64,000 nucleotides of DNA from Undaria pinnatifida (lineage: Eukaryota > Sar > Phaeophyceae > Laminariales > Alariaceae), in assembly GCA_012845835.1 (NCBI GenBank), contig JABAKD010000011.1, forward strand, positions 9,672,381 to 9,736,380. The letters are read 5' to 3'. Of the stretch, positions 9,635-20,881 are shown piece after piece; the first letter of the stretch is position 1, and every line of letters starts with the position of its first letter. The position numbers and the translations under genes were made by a program. The notes below the pieces were generated by a model. The model ran no database searches. It was given only the letters and a program-made list of their open reading frames with translations, and was not told the DNA's origin.

Positions 9635-10358
9635 AAGGAATAGTCAATTTTAACACTGATACATATGTAGAGGGGGGGCTGGCGCTACCGCTCGCCTCGT
9701 GAGCACCTCCGTCGGGCTTGTCCCCCACCGGTATTGTCGATTTATCCCCCATGCCTTGTGTTTTTTATGTGTACACTCGAACAAATGAGTGAACCGGACT
9801 ATCTTTGCCTTGCTATTAGCGCTTGACGAACTTTTGGCGGTAACTCACATCGTGACGGAAAATATATTTGGCCCACCACTACACGCACGTCCAGTGCGCC
9901 CGGGTCTACCTAGAACAGAGATGGAGAGAGCGTGCCCCGATTGCTGATGAAAATATCAACGTATACCGCTTTTTGGCGTATTCGTTTTTGAATGATGGGG
10001 AACTCCTTAGCCCAAAACCGTCGGGATGTTAACTCTTGGTTTTAAACATATACCTGGTACGGATTTTTAGTATGCCTAGGCCATGGTGCCGATGAAAATT
10101 GGGTTGCACTCTTCGGTCTGTACACCCCATCTACCTGGAGCTCATCAACTGAGGGCTCCCAGCGAAAACTGATGCACCTAGCTGTCGTCAGCGCGTGTCT
10201 GGACACAGATGTCATAAAATCCACCATTTGAACCAAAATCCATGAGCACTGGAGTACAAAAATGTTGTGCAAGTATTTGAAGTTTCCAATCGGTGGCGTT
10301 GTTGCCGTGGCTGCCTTAGGAGCCCTCGCGTAGTCACTCGTCTCTCTCACTCTTCACC
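9635..10358. other. No gene seen; diverged MITE fragment
   Basis: The segment 9945-10,100 resembles the MITE family (a CCTTAGCCCAAAACCGTC block) and carries TACCTGGTA at 10,051 and the block TATGCCTAGGCCATGG. Related blocks occur at 15,874, 54,495 and 60,811. Confidence 0.5.
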
Positions 10359-10860
10359 ATGGCAGTCTTATCCCACCCCTTGATGCTCCACTGAGTTCTA
10401 CTGCTCTCCTACGGCCCTACTACTCTAAGCCAAGTAAAGCGCGTCGGCAACATATTGCCATCGTCTCAGAGGCCGCCGCAATACCGCAATGCCGGTGCCT
10501 TAGGGCACAGCAAAAGTACGATTACCCACAGCCGTCATAAGAGGGGCAAGGCCGCCACAACCGTAACCCAACCAACCACGAAAAAATGGCGTTCTCTATC
10601 CCTCGCCGTGACCCGACCCACCCACCCCCGCCTCCCGCCGCGCGTTCATGACCAAGACAAAGAGAAACCTGACGGCCTCAACGACGACAACGATGAACAC
10701 AGTGCAGCGCCCTCCACAACGAAAGCCTAATCAGACAAGCCGCATATCGGTACACATTACCAGGTATACATTTTACGGTACGGTTGGCCGTATGCCCGCA
10801 ACAGAGGTGAGTCGCACGAAATCGCGATCGCCGTCGCCATCGTCAGGAATTAACACAACG
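10359..10860 (+). pseudogene. Broken copy of the conserved hypothetical reading frame at 61,118
   Basis: Matches the R reading frame closely, including RPPQYRNAGALGHSKS and DQDKEKxDGLNDDNDEHSAA. It has a TGA twelve codons after the ATG, a stop after APSTTKA, and downstream sequence shifted to another frame. R keeps one frame throughout. This is either decay of a gene in L or chance openness in R. Confidence 0.35.
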
Positions 10861-10931
10861 ACCCAAATCTCAACACTACGAGCATTACACATATTATATC
10901 ATAAAAACATAACGTTGAATCGGTCCACCCA

Positions 10932-10974
10932 GCCCCCCCCCCCTCCTCCCCCCCCCCCCCCCCCCCCCCCCCCC
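10932..10974 (+). repeat. Poly(C)-rich run
   Basis: About 43 nearly uninterrupted C residues. The R counterpart (61,690-61,715) is much shorter, so the tract is length-variable between the duplicates. Confidence 0.9.
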
Positions 10975-12480
10975 TCTCACGCCATTGTCGTTGCCGAGCA
11001 GCCGACCCTATTTTGGACCGCAGACCGCAAACCACAAATACCATGCCACCTTCTCTGCGCCTGGTGCAATACGTTTATACGACCGGCAGAGCAAGAAATA
11101 TAGAGGGCGCAAACACAGATCAACAATTGGAAAAAAAAAACAAAAAACAAACAAATAAATAAAACGTGGCGGAGTGCATAAAAAGACGAGGGAGATGCCT
11201 GCCGCCGCATTCAGAAAACGCAGAAATGTTTCGCAGAGGTGAAGTACCTTGAAATACATAACCTTGCTTTACAAACAAAACAAAAGCGTTTTCGCCTACG
11301 TGTGCGACCAGTTTCTGGTGGGATACTGGGGAGAAAACTTGGGAGAGACAAACACAAAGATTTCCTACCATAATAGAAGTTAGTGGCAAGGCCTCTCCTG
11401 GTTCTTCCCTCGCCCGTCGGAGAACACGCCAAGCTATCCGAGAGTGAAACGAAGAATAGGATTCGAGAAACGAGGCTATTCACTCGTTCCACAACACCCG
11501 TGTCTAGTTTCTCCTATGTGTACCTGTCCCCGGTGCCCCCCCATCCCCACCTCTAAACCCAACCTACTCAAAATCACCCCAACAACACTCCCGCTCACAA
11601 GCTAAAGCACTACAGGCTGGTTCACGTAAAAAAAAACTTCTCTACCCGGCGAATGCCGCTCGCAATATCCGGTGACAGGGTAAATATTTGGTATCATACT
11701 GACCTTCATGACCAATGAAAGAGGGTGACATGGTCAGTTTTTTTGAATGGCCTCGGGCTGTCTCTAGGAGCAAGCTTGTATCGACTAATGACAGGCCTTC
11801 ATATTCTTCAATACTATTCAGGCTTTTTCCAAGCGAACGCGAGGAAAAAATTACGCCGCATTTTGCACGAACCGGTTAGGGGTATTCCAGGGCACATGTC
11901 TGCTGAAATTTTCGCGCAAAAAGTCGAAGATCTGACCTGCCTGTGTTTTCAACAAACATTAAGCAGAATCTAGCAAAAAAACTGGATAAGACACTGAAAC
12001 CAAGTGATTTGAAGGCAATAACGTATCTTACGCAATCTTACGCACAAAGGTCCAAATGCCCACGCCGTTTTTGAGAAATAGACCCTTCAATTTTGCACAC
12101 CTGTTCTACATGCCCATCGAGGCCTGACCTCCGTTTTCTTTTTTTCTTCTTTTTTCGCCGAAAAAGTCTGGTCTAAGGTGGGCCACATATTCGAAAAAAT
12201 CTGAACTGACAAAAAATCAGGGAAAAAAAAAAACACCCGACAGGTGAGGCCTTTGCAATGGCACATAAAAGACGTACCAAATTTCACGGTCTGAATCGCA
12301 AAAACGGCGTAGGCATTCGCCGGGGAGTGAATTCGTTCTTATCACGTGAACCAGCCTGTGCTGAAAAAAGAAGTGCATGTTGCTAGGGCCTACGTATGCA
12401 ACCTTACGATAGCAGCCATGCAGCTGCTGCACTAAGCCGCGAACAGGCCACAACTTCCGATCAATTTCAGGCGTTCCAAT
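10975..12480. other. No gene seen (shared L/R sequence in part)
   Basis: The first part (to about 11,600) matches 61,720-62,360. A stretch of about 770 bp (11,600-12,360) has no obvious counterpart in R, whose text rejoins at GAAGTGCATGTT. So this is an L insertion or an R deletion. It carries A-rich runs but no convincing coding sequence. Confidence 0.5.
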
Positions 12481-12926
12481 TGTAGTGGCAGAGCGCTCGT
12501 CTCGGCAACAGCAGCGGTTCGTCGATGCAACCCAGTCGTCCTCCCACCCACCCTACTCCTCCCTAACGTGCCAACACCGGGCACCGCCAAGGCTTATTTA
12601 TCCAAGGACACAAAGGACACGCATAAATTCGCCTCCCGTCCGCCCACGCCCCGCCCCTTCATCCCCTGGACACCACGATTTCTGGTGGAATATGTAGAGA
12701 ATCGACATATCATCGTTGGGAGTCCGGAGACCGCCGCCGCCGCTCGCCAGGCGTGCGCTTTTTTGACCGCGCAGTCGTCTCGCTCGTGCCCAGCCACCGC
12801 TACCGCAACCGCCACAGCTTCCCCTGCCCCCCTCCCCCGCCACCGCGCCAGCTGCTCCGCCACGGCCACCGCCATCGCCCCCAAGGGCACTGCCGCCGGG
12901 GCCATACCCACATAAATATCAAACAG
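12480..12926 (+). other. Ala/Thr/Pro-rich open region next to tetranucleotide repeat (L)
   Basis: A GCC/ACC-rich stretch found in all three block copies (L here; R 62,500-62,940; M 28,370-28,830 inverted). A frame with PATATATATA is partly kept in L and M (PATATAIATA). It may be an exon remnant or GC-rich repeat. I cannot place start or splice sites. Confidence 0.3.
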
Positions 12927-13052
12927 GCAGACAGACAGACAGACAGACAGACAAGAGAGACAGACAGACAGACAGACAGATAGACAGACAGACAGATAGA
13001 CAGACAGACAGATAGACAGACATACAGACATACAGACAGACAGACAGACAGA
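12927..13052 (+). repeat. (CAGA)n microsatellite, copy L
   Basis: About 30 tetranucleotide units with TAGA and CATA interruptions. The orthologous places have about 4 units in R (62,941-62,962) and about 85 in M (28,000-28,340). Confidence 0.95.
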
Positions 13053-14667
13053 CAGTTATAAAGAGGAAAACCGTTTGATGTGGACCGATTGCCGGACTTC
13101 AATACGGGAACGATGAGCACCAGGCTGTTCACTGATAAAGTGGTGGAGAGGGGGTAAAGCGAAATGACGAAAAAGCACGAAGACACATCAATGGTATTGT
13201 ACCTCGTACCCCTGGTATACGATATGGCGAGGAGGCTAACGCGGCATTTCTTGTGTCGCTAGGGGCTTTGAGCGGAATAGGAAGCGCGGACCAAGTCCGA
13301 GCGATTGCAGACGGGTCGAGGGTTTCCTCCTCGGAGGGTTGGGATTTCGAGACGGGTCCGTGGAAGGCATCCTGATTCCTAATCAACCACCGTCCCCATG
13401 CTGAATATCGGTAGGTGTTGTATGGCATATGTTTTCCGGAGGACCGTTGTAGCAGGAAGCAATAGCGCCATCTGCAGACGAGGAAAAGACTCACCATTAT
13501 AACGACAACACTGTGCCCCAACGGTACAGTAGTGTTGGGGCACGATGCTGTCGATGGTGTGTCTTCCCTTCGTCCACGTATGGTAGTCCTGCCTCGTGCC
13601 ATAATAATCATTTGGAAAACACTTGGCCAGCAACACCTACTAGTTGACCAATAATACCTATTATAGTAGTAGTAGCCCAACAACGTCTATTAGTATAAAT
13701 AGAGGGAGCGTTGGTTCTCGAAGAAGCTCTCCATGGAACCCCTTTCGAAATCCTAATCCTTCGAGGAGAAAATCTTTGCTCCATTCCACACAAAGTAACC
13801 CGCGACGGGAGAAACGCCTCGCTCGCCTCCTTGCCATATGGTCTACCTTATACCATTTCCCTGATAATCTTGTCATTTCGTTATTTCGCCCCCGCCGTCT
13901 CCACCCCATTTTATGATGCCATGAAGTTGCCCACTTGCCACAAGATAAAATATATAATTACGCACTTGGCGCGTGTCTAAATCATTGGACCTGTCCACGG
14001 AACGGAAGGCCGATCGAGGCGCCCGTCCCTCATTTGGCCACGGCGTGCTTGTTTTTTTCCGTCATGGCTCTTCACGGGTCAGGTGGAGTCAGGGTAACCC
14101 GTCCCAACCCGCGAGATTCAAAGAACCTCCATGCCCGACCCGACCACGACCCGTCCCGTGATATTTCAAACACCTCCTGACTCGACACCACTCGACCCGC
14201 GAGATTGTGATAACCTCCTGACATCATCCGTGGGTCGAGGCCTAATCCGTGAAAAGCCCTGTTTTCCTGCGCCAGGCAACTCCGTCCTCATGGCCACCTC
14301 GTCCACCGCCAAGCAGAGGCTGGCGACAATGACGGTGGTGTAGAGGACACGGACCCGACAAGGGGGAGCAGGGGGGGGGGGGGGGGCTCGCACGCGGGAA
14401 ACAGCGTTCAAACACACTACGCAAACAAGGGAACACAAGCAACAACAAGGAAGCAACAAGAGGGCGCTCTCAAAAGGTATGGTTTCCCGGGGCGTGATTT
14501 AGTTGCATGCTCGCATCAGCGAACAATGACCCCTGCGAGCGCTCCGCGAATGACCTGCGGCCAACGAGTTGCAGGTTAGCTTCCAGTCAAGACGCCTGCT
14601 ACTAAGACAGGGGTATAATTGCGCTTCTCTGCAAAAACATTTATTGACCAAAACAAGTACACAGTTG
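13053..14667. other. End of shared block, then unique sequence; no gene seen
   Basis: Similarity to R is clear to about 13,880 (CCTGATAATCTTGT, the last bases of the window in R). From 14,000 on the sequence is unique: two short repeats of CGACCCGCGAGATT (14,100-14,210) and a G run (14,370-14,388). Confidence 0.5.
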
Positions 14668-14873
14668 TACAGTAGGGGTCTCCCAACAAGGCGGCCTGAG
14701 TAAGGCGGTATCCCGATATAAGGCGGTCAAATCGCTTGGCGCGTCTGGGGAATTTCACTCAAAAGCTGGAATGAACAAAATAAGGCGGCTTCCCCCAGTA
14801 AGGCGGTGATGTTGCTCTAATGTCTAATGCCGCACCACCACCGCCCTTAATTGGGGTCCCGACCCCTACTGTA
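14668..14873. mobile_element. 206-bp MITE with TA termini (mariner/pogo-like)
   Basis: The left end TACAGTAGGGGTC and the inverted right end (same 13 bases on the other strand) enclose a non-coding interior with five AAGGCGG boxes near the ends. A TA target and ACAGTA-type ends fit the Tc1/mariner-pogo group. No transposase frame, so non-autonomous. Confidence 0.6.
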
Positions 14874-14933
14874 TCGACAAATACTACGGCTGGGGTGTCC
14901 CTTGGGGGGGGGCTTTCGTTGCAGTGGCTAGGG

Positions 14934-14951
14934 GTCACTCGCGCGAGTGAC
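14934..14951. repeat. 18-bp perfect palindrome
   Basis: GTCACTCGCGCGAGTGAC, flanked by G and C runs that extend the stem with one bulge. Isolated; function unknown. Confidence 0.85.
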
Positions 14952-15148
14952 TCCCCCTGTTCCTTTGCGGTCTTAACCTTTTGTGCACTATCAAAACACT
15001 ATCTCAACTTTGCGATAAGAATTTGCAATGGACTGCCAAGCCTCACTGGACAAAAAAAAAACGCCTAACGTCTATATGTCCTACGTGGGATAGGGAGTCA
15101 GTCGTGCGAGTATGATAGCTCAAACCCAGTACTGAAAATGAGGATATA

Positions 15149-15268
15149 TCATAACATCACCATAACATCATCATAACATCAGCATAACATCTTCATAACA
15201 TCATCACAGCATCATCATAACATCATCATAACATCACCATAACATCACCATAACACCACCATAACATC
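15149..15268 (+). repeat. 12-bp minisatellite CATAACATCAYC
   Basis: About ten units of CATAACATCATC/CATAACATCACC with single-base variants. Not in an open gene. Confidence 0.93.
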
Positions 15269-16135
15269 CCCCCTACTAATAGCGTACCCTTGGTCCAATG
15301 GTTGAAATAAATAACTCTTTGACACTTTTCATTCGCTAAATACCGAAAACATGGGGTTGTTTATGGAGCCAAGCTAAACACCGCTGCGATACTACGCCCA
15401 ATTTTTGGGCGAGGGTGTCGAGCTCCTCAAGTGCCGCGAGTCTACGAAAAATCGCATGCACCTCTGACGTAGCGTGCACGTCTCAAATAGAGCAGATGAC
15501 ACTCGGCAAAGCCTTTCGGTCGGCAAGCACGAGGATGACCATAGATGGACCGACGCCACCATCACCTCCTCATTCCCCCGCCCCTCCCAAGCGCCAAAGA
15601 AATAAAACCCAACACATGGGGGTACGGTACACAGAAAAAGCGAGAGAGACCAATCGGGGTGGCCACTTCGGTGCTTTCCACTTAAGCCCGGCCAACCGTG
15701 CCAGTCACAGGGCGAGCAAGTGTAGCTCGCCAGACAGGCACCCTCAAGGCGGGGGGGGGGGGCTCTCGCGGTGCCTTTTCTGCCCGTCGCTGACGGCGCA
15801 GGAAACCAATATAGGTCTCGTGCTAAGATAGAGGTTTTATGGTTACTCTTCTTTAGATTTTCATTTTTTTTTGTATGCCTAGGCCATGGGACTGCACTTT
15901 CAGCTTACTCAGAATGCGTTCTTGTTGTGTGAGGCGTAGAACTCCTCCAGTGGTTGTGAGCCTCAGAAAACAAAAAAACGGCGATGTTCACGTATGTGTA
16001 TCCGTAGCATGTGTCATAGGTCCCACCGCGCGAGAAGGACGAAGGACGCGTGCCGCAGAAGGGTTTTATACCATATTTTACGGGGCTTCTCAACTGAGGA
16101 GCATTCCATCCATTATATTTGATACCTGGTATAAA
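15269..16135. other. No gene seen
   Basis: Unique sequence with a G run at 15,752-15,762 and the block TATGCCTAGGCCATGG at 15,874. Confidence 0.5.
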
Positions 16136-16800
16136 ACATTGTTTTAGCACATGTTCGGCCTCAAGGTGTTTTCCGGTGCTCCCTAAATATAAGGAAGCGT
16201 CCATCAGATCGTTCGTATAAAAATCGTTTTAGCACGTTTCGGCCAAACTGTTTTCCGATTCACGAACGGGGCTTCTAAACTGATCACGTGAAACTGATGG
16301 AAGCGTCAACCATATCGTCGGCACAAAAATCGTGGTGTACAACATCATTCGTTGTGTACCTACAAGTAGCAGTATATACCTAGCCGGACCGGATGGGATT
16401 ATTCATCGGGAACTTCTTGTACTTTCATGTTGTCATCAAAGCTACCATAGTTGTGAGGCGTGGTATACACATCATTAAAAAACGCATTATAAAAAATGTA
16501 CTCCGACCGGCTGTGAGATTCAAAGAAAGATTTCGTCGAAACTCATCTTCGCAAGCTGTGTGTGATACTCCGATCGCGCGTATTACTGCGTGTGTCTTCA
16601 GTAAGGATATCGGTCGGCGACTTCCCTTGGAACTACAGTGTAGCTTGTACCAGGGTCTATCGTATAGAGCCCCTCTTAGTAGAGGCGGTGTTCATAAAAT
16701 TTACACGATACCCTGTATACCCTGCACAACCTACTACCTTTTGGTAGTTAATGACAAATATCAGGACCTTCTGGCAGCCGCTCCATCCATCTAATCGATA
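16136..16800. repeat. Diverged MITE-family element
   Basis: Contains two TTTTAGCAC...CGGCC segments (16,143 and 16,228), the family-like block GAACGGGGCTTCTAAACTGA, and at 16,510-16,660 the dispersed segment CTCCGATCGCGCGTATTAC also found at 42,670 and 54,345. A 133-codon open frame here (16,393-16,794) overlaps this repeat and is not recognised. Confidence 0.5.
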
Positions 16801-18427
16801 GGTGTCGTCCAGTCATCTGCCTGCGCTTTGAGCGCATGCATGCCTTTGCCCCTTTTTTGATTTGTTTAAAGCTTTGCTTCGTTTACATATACCAGGTATG
16901 CCCCTTTTCGTTTTTCGACTGTACAGCAGTAGTGCCCACAACACCATGGGGCATTTCGCGGGTATTATTCGTTTTTCCAGCGATACGGGCCGGTTACCAC
17001 AACCCATATGATTTCATATACAATGGTGTTAATAGTTCCGTTTCCTTCTATATGTTGACGCGTGCTCGGATAGAGTGGTATTGATACAGGACAGTACCAG
17101 GTATGTATGACTTTTTTGCGAAGACCTTTTCTGAAAGATGGGGCAGACTGGGGTCGGGTCGGGAGGCTTTCAAATGTCGCGAGTTGGGACGGGTTATAAC
17201 CTTCGGAAAGTAATTCTTGTTGTGCAACACCACGTATTGTAATTTTTTGGTGTACCTGTAGTCCATAGGTTTTGTTCACCGGGTCGCGGTTTGACCGTTA
17301 TCCTATTAAGAATTAATAATAATCAGTTTTTGGATGGAGTAGAAATATCTTGAGTTAAATGAAGAGCCTGAAAAAAAACTGGTGCACCACATGTTCGGAG
17401 TAGCACGTGAGTCTACTAGCAGTGCAGTGCGCGCGCTAACCTCGTGATTTAACAGGACGATTTTAGCCTGCTTTAACGACGGCAGGCTAGGTTTCAGGGA
17501 TACTAGTCAACGATCTTCAACAGCACGGACACTGGTCGAGGCGGATGTGGATGGGTGGAAAGCTCAGTTTAGCGAGTGAAGAACACACACATGTGGACGC
17601 GACAACACATTTTTCGACAACAGAAAGTGAGTTTCTTGGCCGGCAAGTGCGAAAATACCCAATATAGCTGGGCCAGTCCCCAAAGCTTTGTTAACCCGTC
17701 CAAGACTGGAACAAACAACGACACAAATCCCAAGCAGTTTGTTCCCAGACACGTCGGTGGAGTTCTAAAGCTGGGGTTGGCAATTTGCACAAGACCGGAA
17801 AGGGGGTGGTCATCGCGGCGTACACAGAAAGACCTACGACTACACCCACGTCTTCAACTGCCGCCCGAACGAGGAAACGAACGTCCATCATGCTGAGCCA
17901 GATTGAGAGCCAGAGACTCGTGCTACGATATCGTAGAGGTGCAACATTTCGTTTCTGAGGCTCCTTCGTGGCTTGAACAGCCATACACCTAACCCAAAAA
18001 CACATTTCGAAAAAAAATAGCATTTCTCCCCCGAGTGCAACACCGGGACCAAAAACCTCAAAACGAAGACGATGAAGTGCGCAGTACCGTGCTCGTCCTC
18101 ATCTCCCCACCCCCCCCTCATGTCTTGACACCCCTCGCGGACCAAAACGACGACTAAAAACGAAACGAAACAACGAATCAAAGGTATTGCGTTCTTCCCC
18201 CGCCCCTTCTCCGTCTAGTTTGTAGAATCCCCACCTGAACATATCTTGCGGTGGGAGGCGCTCCGAGGAAAATATCAGCTACTTGGACGACATGTACAAG
18301 GTGTCGTCCTCTTGTCCACCGCCGGCGCCGACCACGCCTAGCCCCTTAGCCCTAGGCATGTCCAACTCCGACAGCTCGAAGCGGCAGCCTTGACAAGGGT
18401 GTGGATTGTCGTTTCGTCATGGATAGT
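16801..18427. other. No gene seen
   Basis: Unique text with TACCAGGTA at 16,890 and 17,095. Overlapping frames of about 100 codons on both strands at 17,570-18,020 give no recognisable protein. Confidence 0.5.
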
Positions 18428-18775
18428 TGGGATGCAACAGCAGCAGTAACAGAAACAACAGGAGTACTAGTAGCACCAAAAACAGCAGAAGCAATGCCAG
18501 TAGCAATAGCAGCAACAATAGTAGTAGCTGTAGCAATAGTAGTAGAAGCAGTGCAAGTGTCAACATCATACCCGGTGTAAGAAAAATGCAGCAAAAACAG
18601 CAGTAGCAGCAATAGCAGCGGTAGCGGTAGTACATTAGCAGTAGTAGTAGCAGTAGAAGCAGCAGCCGCAGCAGAACTAGAGTTAGCATTAGCAGCAGCA
18701 GTAGGAGCAGAACTATAAGCAGCAGCAGTAGCGGCAGTACCAATAGCAGTATACGTAGTATTAATAGCAGAAAAA
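18428..18775 (+). repeat. AGY/GCA trinucleotide low-complexity tract
   Basis: About 350 bp of imperfect AGCAGTAGCAAC-type triplets. The reverse-strand frames are almost all Leu or Ala and are composition artefacts. Confidence 0.9.
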
Positions 18776-19590
18776 TAGACGGTTACACTATTACACAAAA
18801 GTTACAGCAGGTGCGTTGAGTGTGTGCAGTCGCGCAAACCGCAGGGTAAATAAGCAGGCCCCTACTGCAAGGAATCGACCCCCACCGGTAGGAAACAAGC
18901 CCCAATGGTAATAAGCAGGCCGGAAGCGAAGAGCAAGCCATGGCACACGACAGGAGAAAACAGCACCTCGACGACAAAACAGAATTGAAATCCCGGACAG
19001 GCGAAGCCATGGTGCGATGAGCACATGTGAGCACACACACAATTCACGCCACAGCATCTCCAACCGCACGCGATACAACCACACACTTCAACCGCAGAGC
19101 AATCAAGCGTGCCGATACCAACACCATATCTTCACGAGCATCCTCAGCACAGCCGTTGTTGTCACGGCAAGCATCAAACATTGCCAATAAGATCCAAATA
19201 AGGCTAACATCCGCAGCAGTAGCACCGTTTGGCTTGAGGTCTAACCCATGACACCAAAAGGCATTTAATGCTTTCATCGGAGGAGCCTGAGTGATCACGG
19301 CAAGTTATCCGACTGCTCTCGTCAAGCACGGAAAACCCCCTCCCAAGGAAACAAAAAAGAGAATGCGTCGGTTTTCTCGCTCACTCGCTCGTATGCCCTC
19401 CCACTCGCCCGACAATGCGTCGCTTTCGCTCTCTCACCCGCCCGCCTGCCCCCGAAAATAACAAAGGAATGGACCCACCACCACTCCTCGGCCGCCATAT
19501 AGAAAAAGGGCACCAGCGGAAAAAACAGAGGGCCAAGACAAAGCCGAAAGTGTGCGGGATGAACGCAAATGTCCCGGCGCTCAAGGGGCC
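18776..19590. other. No gene seen
   Basis: Unique sequence; short unrelated frames only. Confidence 0.45.
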
Positions 19591-19790
19591 GGGGGTGGGG
19601 GGTGGTGACTGCGTACCTTTGTCGGCGATGAGAAGGTTCGCCAGTTTCTCCGGACGAAAAGAAAGCGAAAACGTCGCGTGAACGTGTCTCGATCACTATT
19701 GATGATTTTGCAGAGCCTGCCACACGGCCGCCTCCGGTATCTCCCTGCTGTGATCGCAGCTACATTTCGTTGTTGCGTGCGCACGCGTAA
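19590..19790 (-). repeat. Dispersed repeat, inverted partner of 26,690-26,850
   Basis: On the minus strand it shares GATACCGGAGGCGGCC, ACGTTCACGCGACG and a block around GAAACTGGCGAA with the + strand at 26,700-26,830. Both encode RY(R/Q)RRPCG in one frame, but no intact gene surrounds them. Confidence 0.55.
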
Positions 19791-20549
19791 CGACCAGGGG
19801 GGAGAACAGCAGTTAGAGTTTCCACAATTGGTGGGCAGGCGTGTGCGGAATAGAAGGGGGGGGGGGGGGGAGCGTACTCATTACGTTTCATGCATATAGT
19901 AAATAAAAACATAGACGGGGGGGGTGTACTCAGTTTATACATGGCCGTAGTCGTGTGACCATAGACCCTCGCATCCCTACTATGCCGGACGGAGCACGTC
20001 GGGTTTTTACCAACCGGGCAGACATTGCTTGCACCAAGCGCGACGCGACGCGCCGTGAGGTATTCGGCGAGTCGCATGAAGGGTGGGCTGCATCCTTTTC
20101 CACGAACCGCTCTTACAGCGGACTTCGGCACCATGTGCTTTCTTTCTTGCTTATGGATGACAGCCCCAATGAGTTACTCTTTTTTCTGGTGTGGCCACTC
20201 CAGAGATAGCAATAGGTGCTACACCCCCGTTCCCCTTGCCGCCTCGGAGAGGCATGCTGCGAGGCATGCCCTAGCAGGCTTGTAGCTAGTGTGGGGGGGT
20301 CTTTCTGGCGGGTGTAAGGCCGGACTCACCCTCAAGGAGTGATATCTTCTTGCTGCTGCGTGTGGCCGCGAGGCTTAGGCGTGGCGGTACAGTTGGGTCG
20401 TACGTGGTGCGTTAGGCATGGTCACCTACGATTCGCGCATATTTTTAGGCAGCAGCGGCGGAGCAGTAATGCTAAATTGGGATGCTTGTGCGCGGAGGCA
20501 GGCGCCACCACGAGCCACACTTCGGCACAGTCTCGGTTTGCGTGGAGGG

Positions 20550-20881
20550 AACTGCGCCGGCAGGAGGCTGGATTCGACGACGAAGGGGGGGAGCGACTGA
20601 GCGTCGACGGGCGGGGAAGAGACGGATTTAATTTTCCCTGAAGAAGAATGATAATTTTTCAGATCAACACCGCAAGCTGCGAAGAGCATTTTGTTTTTTG
20701 GGACGGGGGAGAAGGAACTGCGCCGGCAGGAGGCTGGATTCCACGACGAAGGAGGAGGGCGACTGAGCGTCGACGGGCGGGGAAGAGACGGATTGAACTC
20801 TCCCTGAACGACAATTATAATTTTTCAGATCAGCACCGCAAGCTGCGAGGAGCATTTTGTTTTTTGGGACGGGGGAGAAGG
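20550..20881 (+). repeat. 166-bp tandem duplication
   Basis: Two nearly identical units (20,550-20,715 and 20,716-20,881), each with AACTGCGCCGGCAGGAGGCT, GAGCGTCGACGGGCGGGGAAG and CATTTTGTTTTTTGGGACGG. Few differences, so recent. Confidence 0.92.

Larger units (their letters stand above)
1..13880 (+). repeat. Large duplicated block, copy L
   Basis: Without the copia element, this stretch aligns collinearly with 54,987-64,000 (offset 54,986 before the insertion and 50,437 just after it, drifting to about 49,890 through indels). It contains the satellite, three orphan last exons, MITEs, an Ala/Thr-rich tract with tetranucleotide repeat, and long stretches without an intact gene. L has a GGTGAT expansion (8270-8372) missing from R. 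R has MITE insertions at 58,489 and 63,622 missing from L. Confidence 0.92.

Noticed and set aside
16393..16794. 133-codon frame
   Set aside because: Overlaps a dispersed MITE-family repeat and has no recognised domain.
18352..18798. Leu-rich or Ala-rich frames
   Set aside because: Trinucleotide low complexity.
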